Origin: Lachnoclostridium sp.
GTDB taxonomy: Bacteria > Bacillota > Clostridia > Lachnospirales > Lachnospiraceae
Assembly: GCA_023664665.1 (NCBI GenBank)
Contig: JAMPEY010000017.1
Location: 1-64,000, forward strand
DNA length: 64,000 nt
Direction: 5' to 3'
A program made the translations under genes and the position numbers. A model generated the notes under the pieces. It was not told where the DNA came from. It ran no database searches and saw only the letters and a list, made by a program, of their open reading frames with translations. Every line of letters starts with the position of its first letter. Position 1 is the first letter of the stretch. Shown here piece after piece: positions 40,364 through 49,199 of this stretch.

Positions 40364-41125
40364 ATGATAAAGATTATCATGCATGGATGTAACGGAAAAA
40401 TGGGTCAGGTCATCAGCAGGATGATTGCCGAAGATGCCGATACACAGATGGCGGCAGGAATTGATGCCAGAGATGACGGACATAACCCTTATCCCGTATT
40501 TACGAATATTGACGACTGTAATGTGGAAGCTGACTGCCTGATTGACTTTTCGGCAGCGGCCGCAGTGGATAACATGTTGGATTATTGTGTGGCGCATAAG
40601 CTTCCCTGCGTGCTTTGCACCACGGGGCTTACACAGGAACAGATAGGAAAAGTCAAAGAGGCGTCTAAGAAGGTTGCGGTTTTAAAATCCGCCAATATGT
40701 CCCTTGGCATCAATATGTTTCTCAAGCTGTTAAAGGAGGCTTCCGGAATCTTGGTTCCGGCAGGGTTCGATATCGAAATCGTAGAAAAGCACCATAATCA
40801 GAAGGTAGATGCTCCCAGCGGCACCGCTCTTGCGCTGGCGGACTCCATCAATGAGGAATTTGACGGGGCGTATGAATATGTATATGACCGAAGCGCGAGA
40901 AGGGAGAAAAGACCGCAGAAGGAAATCGGCATCAGCGCAGTGCGCGGAGGTACCATTGTAGGAGATCATGATATTATTTTTGCCGGGGAGGATGAGGTGA
41001 TTACCTTTTCCCACACGGCATACTCCAAAGCCGTATTTGCGAAAGGCGCCGTTCAGGCCGCTAAATTTCTGGCAGGCAGGGGAGCCGGTCTTTATAATAT
41101 GAGTGATGTAGTGGGCTCCCATTAA
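40364..41125 (+). CDS. dapB: 4-hydroxy-tetrahydrodipicolinate reductase
   Basis: 253 residues. G-C-N-G-K-M-G-Q-V at residues 8-16 is the NAD(P)H-binding turn. E-K-H-H-N-Q-K-V-D-A-P-S-G-T-A holds the catalytic His/Lys pair. It reduces the DapA product. AGAGGAT precedes the ATG. Directly after dapA and presumably under the same riboswitch. Confidence 0.98.
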   Translation: MIKIIMHGCNGKMGQVISRMIAEDADTQMAAGIDARDDGHNPYPVFTNIDDCNVEADCLIDFSAAAAVDNMLDYCVAHKLPCVLCTTGLTQEQIGKVKEASKKVAVLKSANMSLGINMFLKLLKEASGILVPAGFDIEIVEKHHNQKVDAPSGTALALADSINEEFDGAYEYVYDRSARREKRPQKEIGISAVRGGTIVGDHDIIFAGEDEVITFSHTAYSKAVFAKGAVQAAKFLAGRGAGLYNMSDVVGSH

Positions 41126-41147
41126 GAAAGGGAAAGAGGTATGGGCT

Positions 41148-41474
41148 ATGGGAAAAGAACAAAATAAGCAGATGATGGAATATGTGATGGATCAGCTCTC
41201 CGACCTTCCGGGAGTGCGGAATATCCCTATGATGGGCGGATATGTTTTTTATTACAACGAAAAAATTTTCGGAGGAATCTACGGTTCCGGAGAATTGTTG
41301 ATCAAGATAACCGAAACCAGCCAAAAATATATGCCGGACAGCGAACCCGCACTGCCTTATGAAGGGACGAAGGAAATGCTTCCCTGTACGATTTTGGATG
41401 ATCGGGAAAAGCTGCGGCAGATGATAAGCGAGATGTGGGCGGAGCTGCCGGAGAAAAAGAAGAAAAAAGCATAG
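41148..41474 (+). CDS. TfoX N-terminal domain protein
   Basis: 108 residues resembling the TfoX/Sxy N-terminal domain: N-I-P-M-M-G-G-Y-V-F-Y (matching the R-x-M-F-G-G-Y-G-x-Y pattern), then I-F-G-G-I and L-L-I-K-I. The C-terminus is very basic (K-K-K-K-K-A). Stand-alone domains of this kind are widespread and of unclear function; the competence link of full TfoX should not be assumed. Starts 22 bases after dapB. Confidence 0.8.
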   Translation: MGKEQNKQMMEYVMDQLSDLPGVRNIPMMGGYVFYYNEKIFGGIYGSGELLIKITETSQKYMPDSEPALPYEGTKEMLPCTILDDREKLRQMISEMWAELPEKKKKKA

Positions 41475-41491
41475 AAGCGAAATCAATATTA

Positions 41492-41524
41492 CAGAGAAGG
41501 ACTGTCAGAGACAGTCCTTCTCTG
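41492..41524. terminator. Bidirectional terminator between converging genes
   Basis: CAGAGAAGGACTGTC-AGA-GACAGTCCTTCTCTG is a perfect 15-bp stem with a 3-base loop. It serves the dapAB-tfoX transcript on plus and the lipoprotein gene on minus. Confidence 0.85.
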
Positions 41525-41544
41525 CGTTAAGAGTCGCCTGCAGA

Positions 41545-42114
41545 TTATCTGGCATTGGTTCCGGAATTGTTGTTTGTGTTGTTGTCATTTCCCATTAAAT
41601 CGTTGACCGCATTGGATACACCGTTTGCGGCGTCATCAATCAGATTGCCTATGGTATTGTTGCTGCCATTTCCCATGGTACCTTCGGTGACACTGTTATT
41701 ATAGGTGCCGCTGTTATTGTCGGAGCCATTGCCGATATTGTCATAACCGTTGTTGTTAATGCCGTTTTCAATGCTGTTGTCATGACCGTCGTCCAGCATA
41801 TCGTTTCTTCCGTTACTGCCGCCGTCTACAGTGCCGTTTCCGGTGTTACTGCCGTTGTCCGTATTACCGTTTTCAGAACCGTTACCGGTGGTAGTGCCGT
41901 TATTTGTGCTATTGCTTCCGGTATTATTATTGTCGCTGTTGTTATTTCCCGGAGTAGTAGAAGCGGTGCCGCTTTCTGTCTGGGCACCGCTGCCGGCCAT
42001 GCTGCCGGAATTATTGTCATTTTTACTGTTGTTGCGGTTACAAGCAGTAGCCATGCACATATAGGCAAGGATAATGCCTAAGGCAAGGACTTTTTTTGAA
42101 AAATTCTTTTTCAT
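41545..42114 (-). CDS. Asn/Gly/Ser/Thr-rich lipoprotein
   Basis: 189 residues. A lipoprotein signal peptide (K-V-L-A-L-G-I-I-L-A-Y-M, lipobox M-A-T-A-C with Cys at about 25) precedes a low-complexity region of N, G, S, T and D, with short repeats such as N-N-G-T, N-T-G-N-G and N-I-G-N-G. The tail has one helix (D-D-A-A-N-G-V-S-N-A-V-N-D-L). GGAGG precedes the ATG at 42114. Probably a secreted, disordered surface lipoprotein; function unknown. The sequence is expansion-prone. Confidence 0.75.
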   Translation of the reverse strand: MKKNFSKKVLALGIILAYMCMATACNRNNSKNDNNSGSMAGSGAQTESGTASTTPGNNNSDNNNTGSNSTNNGTTTGNGSENGNTDNGSNTGNGTVDGGSNGRNDMLDDGHDNSIENGINNNGYDNIGNGSDNNSGTYNNSVTEGTMGNGSNNTIGNLIDDAANGVSNAVNDLMGNDNNTNNNSGTNAR

Positions 42115-42292
42115 AATATCCTCCATTTCAATTTTTCAGTGATACATTTGCATTTTTTGGCAGCCGCATTCGGGCAGAATTCGACTCACCTGCAAATAGT
42201 ATGTGTGAATTTTGAAAAACTATGCTAAAATAAAATACAGAATAAAATAGAATCGGTTTTATCAAAGAATCAAAAAAGGAGATTGCCAAAAA

Positions 42293-43066
42293 ATGGAATT
42301 CAGACCATGTATTGACATTCATAACGGAAAAGTAAAACAAATTGTGGGCGGAAGCTTAAAAGACCAAAACAATGAGGCAAGAGAAAATTTTGTGTCAGAA
42401 CAGGATGCGGCTTTCTTTGCCGGACTCTATAGGGACGCCGGACTTCGGGGAGGACATATTATTTTGCTGAACGCAGCCGGCAGCGAGTATTACGAGAGTA
42501 CAAAACAGCAGGCGCTTGCAGCGCTAAAGGAGTATCCCAGAGGACTTCAGATAGGCGGCGGCATCACGCCGCAGACGGCACAGGAATATTTAGAGGCAGG
42601 GGCTTCCCATGTAATTGTCACCTCCTATGTATTTCAAGACGGGCGCATTCATTTTGACAGGCTGAAGGAATTGGCACAGGCAGTAGGAAAAGAGCGTCTG
42701 GTGCTGGATGTAAGCTGCAAAAAACATGGTGGTGCCTATCTTGTGGTGACGGACCGCTGGCAAAAAGTGACAGAGGAGGAAGTTTCGCTTGCCCTGCTTG
42801 AAAAGCTGTCCCAATACTGCGATGAATTTTTGATTCACGGAGTGGATGTAGAAGGCATGGCAAAAGGAATTGAAAAAGAGCTGGTAAGGATTCTTGGCAG
42901 TTTTTCCCAAAGACCGGTGACCTATGCCGGCGGAGTGCATGATTTCCATGATTTGGAACTTATCAAAACCCTTGGAAAAAACCGGGTCAATGTCACCGTG
43001 GGAAGCGCTCTTGATCTGTTCGGGGGAACCCTGAAATGGGAGGAAGTGCTTGATTTTTGCAGTTAA
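42293..43066 (+). CDS. hisA: Eukaryotic-type HisA isomerase
   Basis: 257 residues, TIM barrel. F-R-P-C-I-D-I-H-N-G-K-V-K-Q-I-V-G-G matches the start of yeast/plant-type HisA rather than the usual bacterial one. Q-I-G-G-G-I and Y-A-G-G-V-H-D are the two phosphate-binding turns. It isomerises ProFAR in histidine synthesis. AGGAG lies 11 bases upstream. No other his genes are nearby. Its stop overlaps, tail to tail, that of the next gene. Confidence 0.88.
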   Translation: MEFRPCIDIHNGKVKQIVGGSLKDQNNEARENFVSEQDAAFFAGLYRDAGLRGGHIILLNAAGSEYYESTKQQALAALKEYPRGLQIGGGITPQTAQEYLEAGASHVIVTSYVFQDGRIHFDRLKELAQAVGKERLVLDVSCKKHGGAYLVVTDRWQKVTEEEVSLALLEKLSQYCDEFLIHGVDVEGMAKGIEKELVRILGSFSQRPVTYAGGVHDFHDLELIKTLGKNRVNVTVGSALDLFGGTLKWEEVLDFCS

Positions 43067-43677
43067 CCGCCCAAAGTAATGTCCTGTTTTTGATACCACT
43101 GCAGCGCATCCAAAAACTGTTTTTCCTGAAAATCCGGCCACAGGTCGTCGACGATATAAAAATCGGAATATACTGTCTGGAGCGGCAGGAAGCCTGACAA
43201 ACGCCGCATCCCGCCCCAGCGGATGACCAAGTCTATTCTGGGGATGTCCCGGGATGCCCATCCGTTTTTCATATCCCATTCCCATCCATAATTCACCAGA
43301 AAATTTACGGTAGTTTCACCATTTTGCACAGGTTTTCGGTCGGCGTTTGTATAGGGAAGCAACTGTTTGGGAAAGCAGGAGGACTTGGTGTTTCCGATAA
43401 TATACAGATTGGCGTTTTCCCTGGCAATCATTTGTACTGCCTCCACGCAGGCATTGGAAAAGGCCAAAACCTGTTCCTTTGGGCGTTTGCAGTTGTCCGT
43501 AGTAAAACCGTAGTAGGTTATTTCCGAAATGCCATATTTCTGCGCGAGACGCAGTAATTGCAAACCGGGCGCTAAACCATAGGCATATCCGTCCTCTTTT
43601 TGAAAGCCGTTTCCTTTTGCCCAGCGTCTGTTGCCGTCCGGGATTATGCCAATGTGCTTTGGAATGCGCTGTGTCAT
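43063..43677 (-). CDS. Undecaprenyl diphosphate synthase-like cis-prenyltransferase
   Basis: 204 residues, shorter than the usual 230-250. H-I-G-I-I-P-D-G-N-R-R-W-A near the N-terminus has the catalytic Asp (D14). D-L-V-I-R-W-G-G-M-R-R-L-S-G-F-L replaces the usual D-L-x-I-R-T-G-G-E-x-R-L-S-N-F, and Y-S-D-F-Y follows. The changes at T and E, and the short middle, mark it as divergent. It may make a shorter prenyl chain or serve a special pathway. CGGAGGT precedes the ATG. It converges on hisA with a 4-base overlap. Confidence 0.82.
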   Translation of the reverse strand: MTQRIPKHIGIIPDGNRRWAKGNGFQKEDGYAYGLAPGLQLLRLAQKYGISEITYYGFTTDNCKRPKEQVLAFSNACVEAVQMIARENANLYIIGNTKSSCFPKQLLPYTNADRKPVQNGETTVNFLVNYGWEWDMKNGWASRDIPRIDLVIRWGGMRRLSGFLPLQTVYSDFYIVDDLWPDFQEKQFLDALQWYQKQDITLGG

Positions 43678-43799
43678 AGTGACCTCCGTTATTTTATAGA
43701 GCGGCTGCCCTTTTTGATGTTTTCATAAGAATAATATGGACAGTCCGGGTGATTTTATTCATTGGAGTCTGAGGGGTGGCGGAAATCATTAAATAGCAC

Positions 43800-43828
43800 T
43801 TGGAAAACATGGAAAAATATGTTATGAT
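43800..43828 (+). promoter_or_regulatory. Promoter of the restriction-modification operon
   Basis: TTGGAA (43800-43805) and TATGAT (43823-43828), spacer 17. It lies about 55 bases before the 74-residue gene that heads the methyltransferase operon. Confidence 0.6.
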
Positions 43829-43882
43829 AAAAAGAACATATGTACTTGTTTTGTGATATTATGAGCGAAAGTGAGGTAGAAA

Positions 43883-44107
43883 ATGTATTTTTTGAATCAA
43901 ATGTTAAATCAAACCTTTGTAAACCAGAATTACTATAATCAGATGCAGACGCAGATTAGAGAATATAATGTTCAGCATAATATTGAAGTACAAAAAGCAG
44001 TGAATTCAATGCATGACTTGTGTAGGGCTGTCAATCGCATCAGAAGGTGGTATCTTTCGCGTGTTTGTCAGCAATGGCGCAGGAATTTAATACAACATCC
44101 TATTTGA
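43883..44107 (+). CDS. Small Gln/Asn-rich protein heading the methyltransferase operon
   Basis: 74 residues starting MYFLNQMLNQ, rich in N, Q and Y at the front and basic at the end (R-I-R-R-W-Y and W-R-R-N). GAGGTAGAAA precedes the ATG. It ends 28 bases before the first methyltransferase. There is no clear HTH, so it is not an obvious C-protein controller. It could be an accessory protein of the system or unrelated. Not recognised. Confidence 0.5.
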   Translation: MYFLNQMLNQTFVNQNYYNQMQTQIREYNVQHNIEVQKAVNSMHDLCRAVNRIRRWYLSRVCQQWRRNLIQHPI

Positions 44108-44135
44108 ATTAGTCGAAACACAAGGAGTTGACAGC

Positions 44136-45197
44136 ATGGGCAAACCATTTAAGGTAGTAGATTTATTTTGTGGAGCAGGTGGACTCCATATGGGATTTGA
44201 AAAGGTGGGATATGACATTAGGCTTTGTGTTGATAATGATAGTCTTGTAGAGAAAACACATAAGAGAAATTTTCCGAATATTCCGTTCATCAATGAGGAT
44301 ATCAGAAAACTGTCATCCAAGGAAATCAAGAAATATCTTGATGATGGTAAAGTAGATATTGTCATTGGGGGCCCTCCTTGTCAGGGATTTTCTACAATCG
44401 GCAAGAGGGTATCTTCCAATCCAAAAGTGAGGGCGGAACATGACCCTCGCAATGAACTGGTATTGACATATGTAAGACTCATTAGGGAACTACGCCCGAA
44501 ATTCATTGTGATGGAGAATGTAAAAGGGATACTTACCATGGATAATGGTAAGTATCTTGAAACTGTTCTAAAAGAGTTAAAGAGTGCAGGATATAATGCA
44601 GATAGGCAACTTATCAATATGGCGGACTATGGAGTTCCGCAGATTAGGGAGAGGGTTATTATAATCGGAAATCGTGTAGGGCTTCCTATCATATTTCCTA
44701 AACCAGACCATTCAGATAATCCCGAAGATAATTTGCCGGGGTGGGAGCCGTGCTGGAATGTTATTAAGGATTTGGTCGAACTTAAAGACACACCAGAGTT
44801 TAATCATGTAGCTTTAAAACATACGGCTAAAATAATAGCAAGGTATAAGATGATTCCGGAGGGCGGACGTTTGCCGGAGGATGCATTACCACCAGAACTG
44901 TATAGGAAAAATTTTGGTAACACATATAAGAGACTTAACAGATCGCGCCCTGCGTTAACTATGGTTCCAGGGAATGATGCATTCCCAATACATCCGGAAT
45001 TACACAGAAGCCTTACGGTTCGTGAAGCAGCTAGGATCCAAACATTCCCCGATGAGATAATTTTTGAAGGAAATCGGAGGCAGCAGGGACATCAAGTGGG
45101 AAATGCAGTACCGCCTCTTTTTTCTGAAAAATTGGCTGAATTCCTGCTTTCACAGTTAGAAAAAGCTCCGGAGGAGGAAGCGGATGAACGCAATTGA
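44136..45197 (+). CDS. C5-cytosine DNA methyltransferase 1
   Basis: 353 residues with all main motifs. D-L-F-C-G-A-G-G-L (SAM binding, 9-17), G-G-P-P-C-Q-G-F-S with the catalytic C82, M-E-N-V-K-G (motif VI), Q-I-R-E-R-V-I (motif VIII), L-T-V-R-E-A-A-R-I-Q-T-F-P (motif IX) and Q-V-G-N-A-V-P-P (motif X). The target-recognition region (about residues 190-265) is short. AAGGAG precedes the ATG. It overlaps the second methyltransferase by 14 bases. Confidence 0.95.
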   Translation: MGKPFKVVDLFCGAGGLHMGFEKVGYDIRLCVDNDSLVEKTHKRNFPNIPFINEDIRKLSSKEIKKYLDDGKVDIVIGGPPCQGFSTIGKRVSSNPKVRAEHDPRNELVLTYVRLIRELRPKFIVMENVKGILTMDNGKYLETVLKELKSAGYNADRQLINMADYGVPQIRERVIIIGNRVGLPIIFPKPDHSDNPEDNLPGWEPCWNVIKDLVELKDTPEFNHVALKHTAKIIARYKMIPEGGRLPEDALPPELYRKNFGNTYKRLNRSRPALTMVPGNDAFPIHPELHRSLTVREAARIQTFPDEIIFEGNRRQQGHQVGNAVPPLFSEKLAEFLLSQLEKAPEEEADERN

Positions 45198-46257
45198 TTT
45201 GTTTTCAGGAGCCGGTGGTTTGACATTGGCATTACGAGACAGTGGATATAATGTGTTGTTGGCAAATGAGGTGAATACTCAGTTTGCCAAAACACATAAT
45301 TATAATTTTCCGGAAATTCCTTTGATTCTTAAGGACATTAAGAATCTTGAGCAAGAGGACTTGATGCCTATATTAAAAGACAGGGATGTTGATTTGGTGG
45401 TTGGTGGCCCTCCCTGCCAAGGTTTCTCGGTTTTCGGAAAGCGAAGGTTTATCAATACACAAGGATATGAACCGCAGAATGATTCTCGAAATGCGCTTGT
45501 ATATGAATATATTAGGATTGTAGAGATGTTAAATCCTAAGTTCTTTTTTATGGAAAATGTAAAGGGTTTTACCAATCTTGATAAGGGGTTGTTTGTGGAA
45601 AAAATCAAAGAGCGGTTCAAGGAAATCGGCTATGAGAATATTTGGTGTGAAATTGTTTGTGCGGCTGATTATGGTGTGCCCCAAGAACGCTATCGTATGT
45701 TTATGATTGGAAACCGAATTGGTGTGAAGTACGAGCCGCCGAAGAAGACAAATTTTCCGAATGGTTCCGGCAATACACCGGAATATGTCACGGTAGGAAG
45801 TGCCATCATGGACTTGATGGGACAAGAAAATCAAGTGCCTAACCATGTGCCTTTAGTCCATAAGCCGATTGTAGCTGCGAGGTATGGATATGTCAAAGAA
45901 GGGTGCAAACTTAATGTTGAAGACCTTCCTCCCGAATTGGCGGTAGCTACAAGGAGAGACTCCAAAACCGGAAAAGTGGCAAATTACAGTCATGTTTATA
46001 AGCGGTTGGACAGAAATAAGCCATCCACGACAATGGTTCCGGGGCATAACGCATTCCCGATTCACCCAGCGTTGAACAGAACTCTTACAGCAAGGGAAGC
46101 TGCCAGAATACAAACTTTTCCGGATACGCACATTTTTTTCGGAACAAGGCAGGAACAATGTATACAAGTTGGCAATGCTGTTCCGCCTAAAATGGCAGAG
46201 CCGTTTTTGAAAAAGATACAAGAGTATATTATAACCAACGAGGAGGTAAAATCATGA
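45184..46257 (+). CDS. C5-cytosine DNA methyltransferase 2
   Basis: 357 residues. D-L-F-S-G-A-G-G-L (5-13), G-G-P-P-C-Q-G-F-S with C78, M-E-N-V-K-G, V-P-Q-E-R-Y-R and Q-V-G-N-A-V-P-P. It is related to the first enzyme but clearly different in its recognition region (about 185-270). Two linked C5 enzymes usually mean an asymmetric site in which each modifies one strand. GGAGGAGG lies about 7 bases before the ATG. It overlaps the next gene by ATGA. Confidence 0.95.
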   Translation: MNAIDLFSGAGGLTLALRDSGYNVLLANEVNTQFAKTHNYNFPEIPLILKDIKNLEQEDLMPILKDRDVDLVVGGPPCQGFSVFGKRRFINTQGYEPQNDSRNALVYEYIRIVEMLNPKFFFMENVKGFTNLDKGLFVEKIKERFKEIGYENIWCEIVCAADYGVPQERYRMFMIGNRIGVKYEPPKKTNFPNGSGNTPEYVTVGSAIMDLMGQENQVPNHVPLVHKPIVAARYGYVKEGCKLNVEDLPPELAVATRRDSKTGKVANYSHVYKRLDRNKPSTTMVPGHNAFPIHPALNRTLTAREAARIQTFPDTHIFFGTRQEQCIQVGNAVPPKMAEPFLKKIQEYIITNEEVKS

Positions 46258-47756
46258 GTCATGATACAGAAGCAGCATATGCATCATCTGAAGTTGCGGA
46301 TATGATTATGCTTAATCAGACGGCATTTTTTGGAACAATGGGAACAAGCGGTCGCTGGTCAGTTTGTGCGATGCGCGAAGGCGGTCACCAATGGCCGCTT
46401 GCTGACGGAGTTATTTTCGCTGAGAATGCCACCCATAGCGATATTAAGATAGCGTTTGAATATAAAAGACCTAACGAGGGAGTTCATGGTATACTTACGG
46501 CGTTAGGACAGTCACTTGCTTATCTGGAAAAGGGATACAATGCATCCGTTATAGTGATGCCCGATAAATATTCATCACATAGTACACCGGGCGCACATAT
46601 TAAGAGAGTTATAGATGCAACCGCCCCAGATATACCAATCAGTATATATACATATACAACGCCTGATCTTTCTGCTGTTCGTCCGTTCCAAGGGAAATTG
46701 AATTGTGTTAGAGCCATTTCCTTATCAAACTGTCGAAGTATTAGCTCTACTGCGACTGCATCTACTACAGGAAGTGTTTCAACCTTATGGGCGCATATGC
46801 GTGAGGGAATGAGTCACCCGGATGCTTTTTTCAGATTTTGTCAGGCGGTCAAGATAGTGACTGCAACAGGTGAGGATTTGAACGGAATTAAGATTCCGCT
46901 TAAGCTGTCCGATGCGGTGAAAAGAATTGCTCCGGGTGCGGATATTTATAAATATTTGTCAAATACGCCCGGTGATACTGTCTCAGATATGGCATGGCGG
47001 TATGTCTGGTTTCGCTACTATTTTTGGAATGATCTCATGCCGATTTATAAGGATACTGGTTTATTTACGGTAAATGACACATTAACTAAGATACGCTTGG
47101 ATGATGATGGACATTGTCAAGGACTTTTTTCCGGCAGGAGTGATTCAATAAAATCCAAGTTGGTGAGCAAACTGAATGCAAATCCATCTGAGGAGGATGC
47201 TGTTTGGGAGGAATATGCCATAAGGGTTAGGAAAGATTCTCACAGTTATCGAGAAGTCATTGATTCGGGGTTGTACCATATTGGATTTCTTGCTCCCGGA
47301 GGGACATTGACGGATTTAGGCTATAAGTATGTGGATGCCTGTGAGAGGGTTGCAAGTGCTTACGCGGGTATTCCCATGGAAATATTGAGAGCAGCAGTAT
47401 TACAGAATGGGCAATATGGCGCAATGTTGCACTATTTCTACAAATTGTCAGAAGAGAAGTTTGAATCGGATTTATTTGCATTTGCTATAAAAGATAGCAG
47501 AGGCAATTATAAATTTGACTCGGAAGCCTATTTGTCATGGTTGGACGATGAGTTTACGAACACATTGCATTTGGCAAAGAAAAGTACCACCCGTGCGGGT
47601 GGCACAAGAAAGCCCTTTCAGGCAGAACTGTCTTTTTTGAAAAAGATGGGGTTTGTTAAACAAAATGGTCGTTCAGCGGCATATCGGGTCGGTGTCGGAT
47701 TGGAAATAAATTGGCCACAAGTACAGCACAGTATGATGTATTTCAATACATTGTAA
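46254..47756 (+). CDS. Putative restriction endonuclease (PD-(D/E)xK-like)
   Basis: 500 residues. Near the N-terminus, W-P-L-A-D-G-V-I-F (D51) is followed 18 residues later by F-E-Y-K-R-P (E69, K71), the spacing and residues of a P-D...(D/E)-x-K nuclease core; D63 lies between. The segment L-G-Q-S-L-A-Y-L (about 87-94) resembles the helix after the core in restriction-like folds. The C-terminal 300 residues show no motif I know. The start overlaps the second methyltransferase (ATGA). Position after two methyltransferases is the main support for a type II, perhaps IIS, endonuclease. Confidence 0.7.
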   Translation: MSHDTEAAYASSEVADMIMLNQTAFFGTMGTSGRWSVCAMREGGHQWPLADGVIFAENATHSDIKIAFEYKRPNEGVHGILTALGQSLAYLEKGYNASVIVMPDKYSSHSTPGAHIKRVIDATAPDIPISIYTYTTPDLSAVRPFQGKLNCVRAISLSNCRSISSTATASTTGSVSTLWAHMREGMSHPDAFFRFCQAVKIVTATGEDLNGIKIPLKLSDAVKRIAPGADIYKYLSNTPGDTVSDMAWRYVWFRYYFWNDLMPIYKDTGLFTVNDTLTKIRLDDDGHCQGLFSGRSDSIKSKLVSKLNANPSEEDAVWEEYAIRVRKDSHSYREVIDSGLYHIGFLAPGGTLTDLGYKYVDACERVASAYAGIPMEILRAAVLQNGQYGAMLHYFYKLSEEKFESDLFAFAIKDSRGNYKFDSEAYLSWLDDEFTNTLHLAKKSTTRAGGTRKPFQAELSFLKKMGFVKQNGRSAAYRVGVGLEINWPQVQHSMMYFNTL

Positions 47757-47822
47757 AGGCAGGGCATATTAGCACATGGTTGTTCATTTAAGGACAATGC
47801 ATAGGAAGATAAGGGAAAGAGT

Positions 47823-49136
47823 ATGGAGAAAAAAGAGACTAAGTTTTCTGTTAATTTGTTTTGCAGTTTGATGCTGCTTAGTTTTATTCCATTTATCTAT
47901 ACGCTTGTAAGGACAAATTTAATCGTAAACAGTCCGTCGACAGATGGTTTGAGCATTGCAGGGCACATTGAGTGGTTTGATTTAATTAATGAGACGATAC
48001 AGGCATTTTTAATCGTACCATTATTTGCGTTGCTTAATGAGTGTATGCGAAATAAGGAACAACTGAAAGAGAGAATTTTTCAGTTGTTTTTGATAGTTAA
48101 TATTGTGTATATTTTATTTTCGGTTATCATTCTTATGTATTGCAATCATATGGTATCGGCAATGGTTTTTGGCCGGATAGAGGAAGTGACGAGATATCTC
48201 AGGCTGGAAGCAATCGGATTTATTATTGCAAATGTAGTCAGCTTTGTAAATGTGCTGTTTGTGGTGTTGGAAAAGCCGTTATACATATATGCCATGGTTA
48301 TTTTGAGGACTCTGTTCACAGTGATTGGAGATGTGTTTCTGATTCCGAGGTTTGGCGTGGATGGTGTGGCATATTCTAATATTGCAGTAAATTCCGCATG
48401 CGTTATATTATGTTTGATTGTGGTGTTCAGGGAACATTTGATGGAAGTTTCTTTTCATATTGAAAAATCCTTTGTGGGGAAGTATCTGTTTATCGGTTTA
48501 TTCAGCGGATGGCAAATATTGTTAGATAATATCATTTATTCCGTTATAGTCTGTAAAATGGTTAATGCAGTAGCGGAACAGGGAAATTATTGGACGGCAA
48601 ATAACATTATATGGGGATTGATGCTGGTTCCGATATCTGCGTTGGCGGAAATTATAAAAAAGGACTGCAAGGATGGGTTATCCACAATGAAGGTGAAGCA
48701 GTATAATACAGTCATAATGATAACATTTTTGGCATGGTTATGTTTTATTCCGATGTTAAATCCATTTTTAAAGAATATTATGGGAATTGAAAATTATGAG
48801 GCGATTAAGCATATATTAGTGATTTTAATACCGTTTTATCTTGCGTACAATTACACGGTCTTATTTGATAATATATTAATCGGTTATGGAAAAACATATT
48901 ATTGTTTTGTTATATCGGTGATTGTAAATCTGATTTATTATCCGATTGTGTATGGGTTGATGTTAAAAGGCGTGTTTGCGCCAAGTATGACTTTTATTTG
49001 TATGATGTTTGGATTCGGAATGGTAGTGCATCTGTTTTGTAGTGTGATATGCTTTATGATATATAAAAGGCGGAACAGTAGCTTGTCCGGTAAAGAGGGC
49101 TTGCCTTTTCCTTCACAAAAGATTAAAATAGATTGA
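47823..49136 (+). CDS. MATE/polysaccharide-exporter-like membrane protein
   Basis: 437 residues with about 12 membrane helices. The pairwise layout and segments such as I-P-R-F-G-V-D-G-V-A-Y-S-N-I (loop and helix typical of MATE-fold carriers) suggest the MOP superfamily. Strong conserved cation residues are not obvious. Codon use is more A/T-rich than the neighbours. Starts 66 bases after the putative nuclease with GGGAAAGAGT upstream. Substrate unknown. Confidence 0.7.
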   Translation: MEKKETKFSVNLFCSLMLLSFIPFIYTLVRTNLIVNSPSTDGLSIAGHIEWFDLINETIQAFLIVPLFALLNECMRNKEQLKERIFQLFLIVNIVYILFSVIILMYCNHMVSAMVFGRIEEVTRYLRLEAIGFIIANVVSFVNVLFVVLEKPLYIYAMVILRTLFTVIGDVFLIPRFGVDGVAYSNIAVNSACVILCLIVVFREHLMEVSFHIEKSFVGKYLFIGLFSGWQILLDNIIYSVIVCKMVNAVAEQGNYWTANNIIWGLMLVPISALAEIIKKDCKDGLSTMKVKQYNTVIMITFLAWLCFIPMLNPFLKNIMGIENYEAIKHILVILIPFYLAYNYTVLFDNILIGYGKTYYCFVISVIVNLIYYPIVYGLMLKGVFAPSMTFICMMFGFGMVVHLFCSVICFMIYKRRNSSLSGKEGLPFPSQKIKID

Positions 49137-49199
49137 GGAGTATGGCTACTTACGAGCAGTAACCACTGATGTCAAAAAAGATACAAAGGAGTATGCGGT

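Noticed and set aside
43800..49136. The methyltransferase region as a BREX or DISARM defence island
   Set aside because: No helicase, phosphatase (PglZ) or phospholipase-D partner genes are present; a plain two-methylase restriction system fits better.
49139..49162. Six-codon frame (ATG-GCT-ACT) before the chemoreceptor gene
   Set aside because: Too short to judge and without any sign of attenuation structure.
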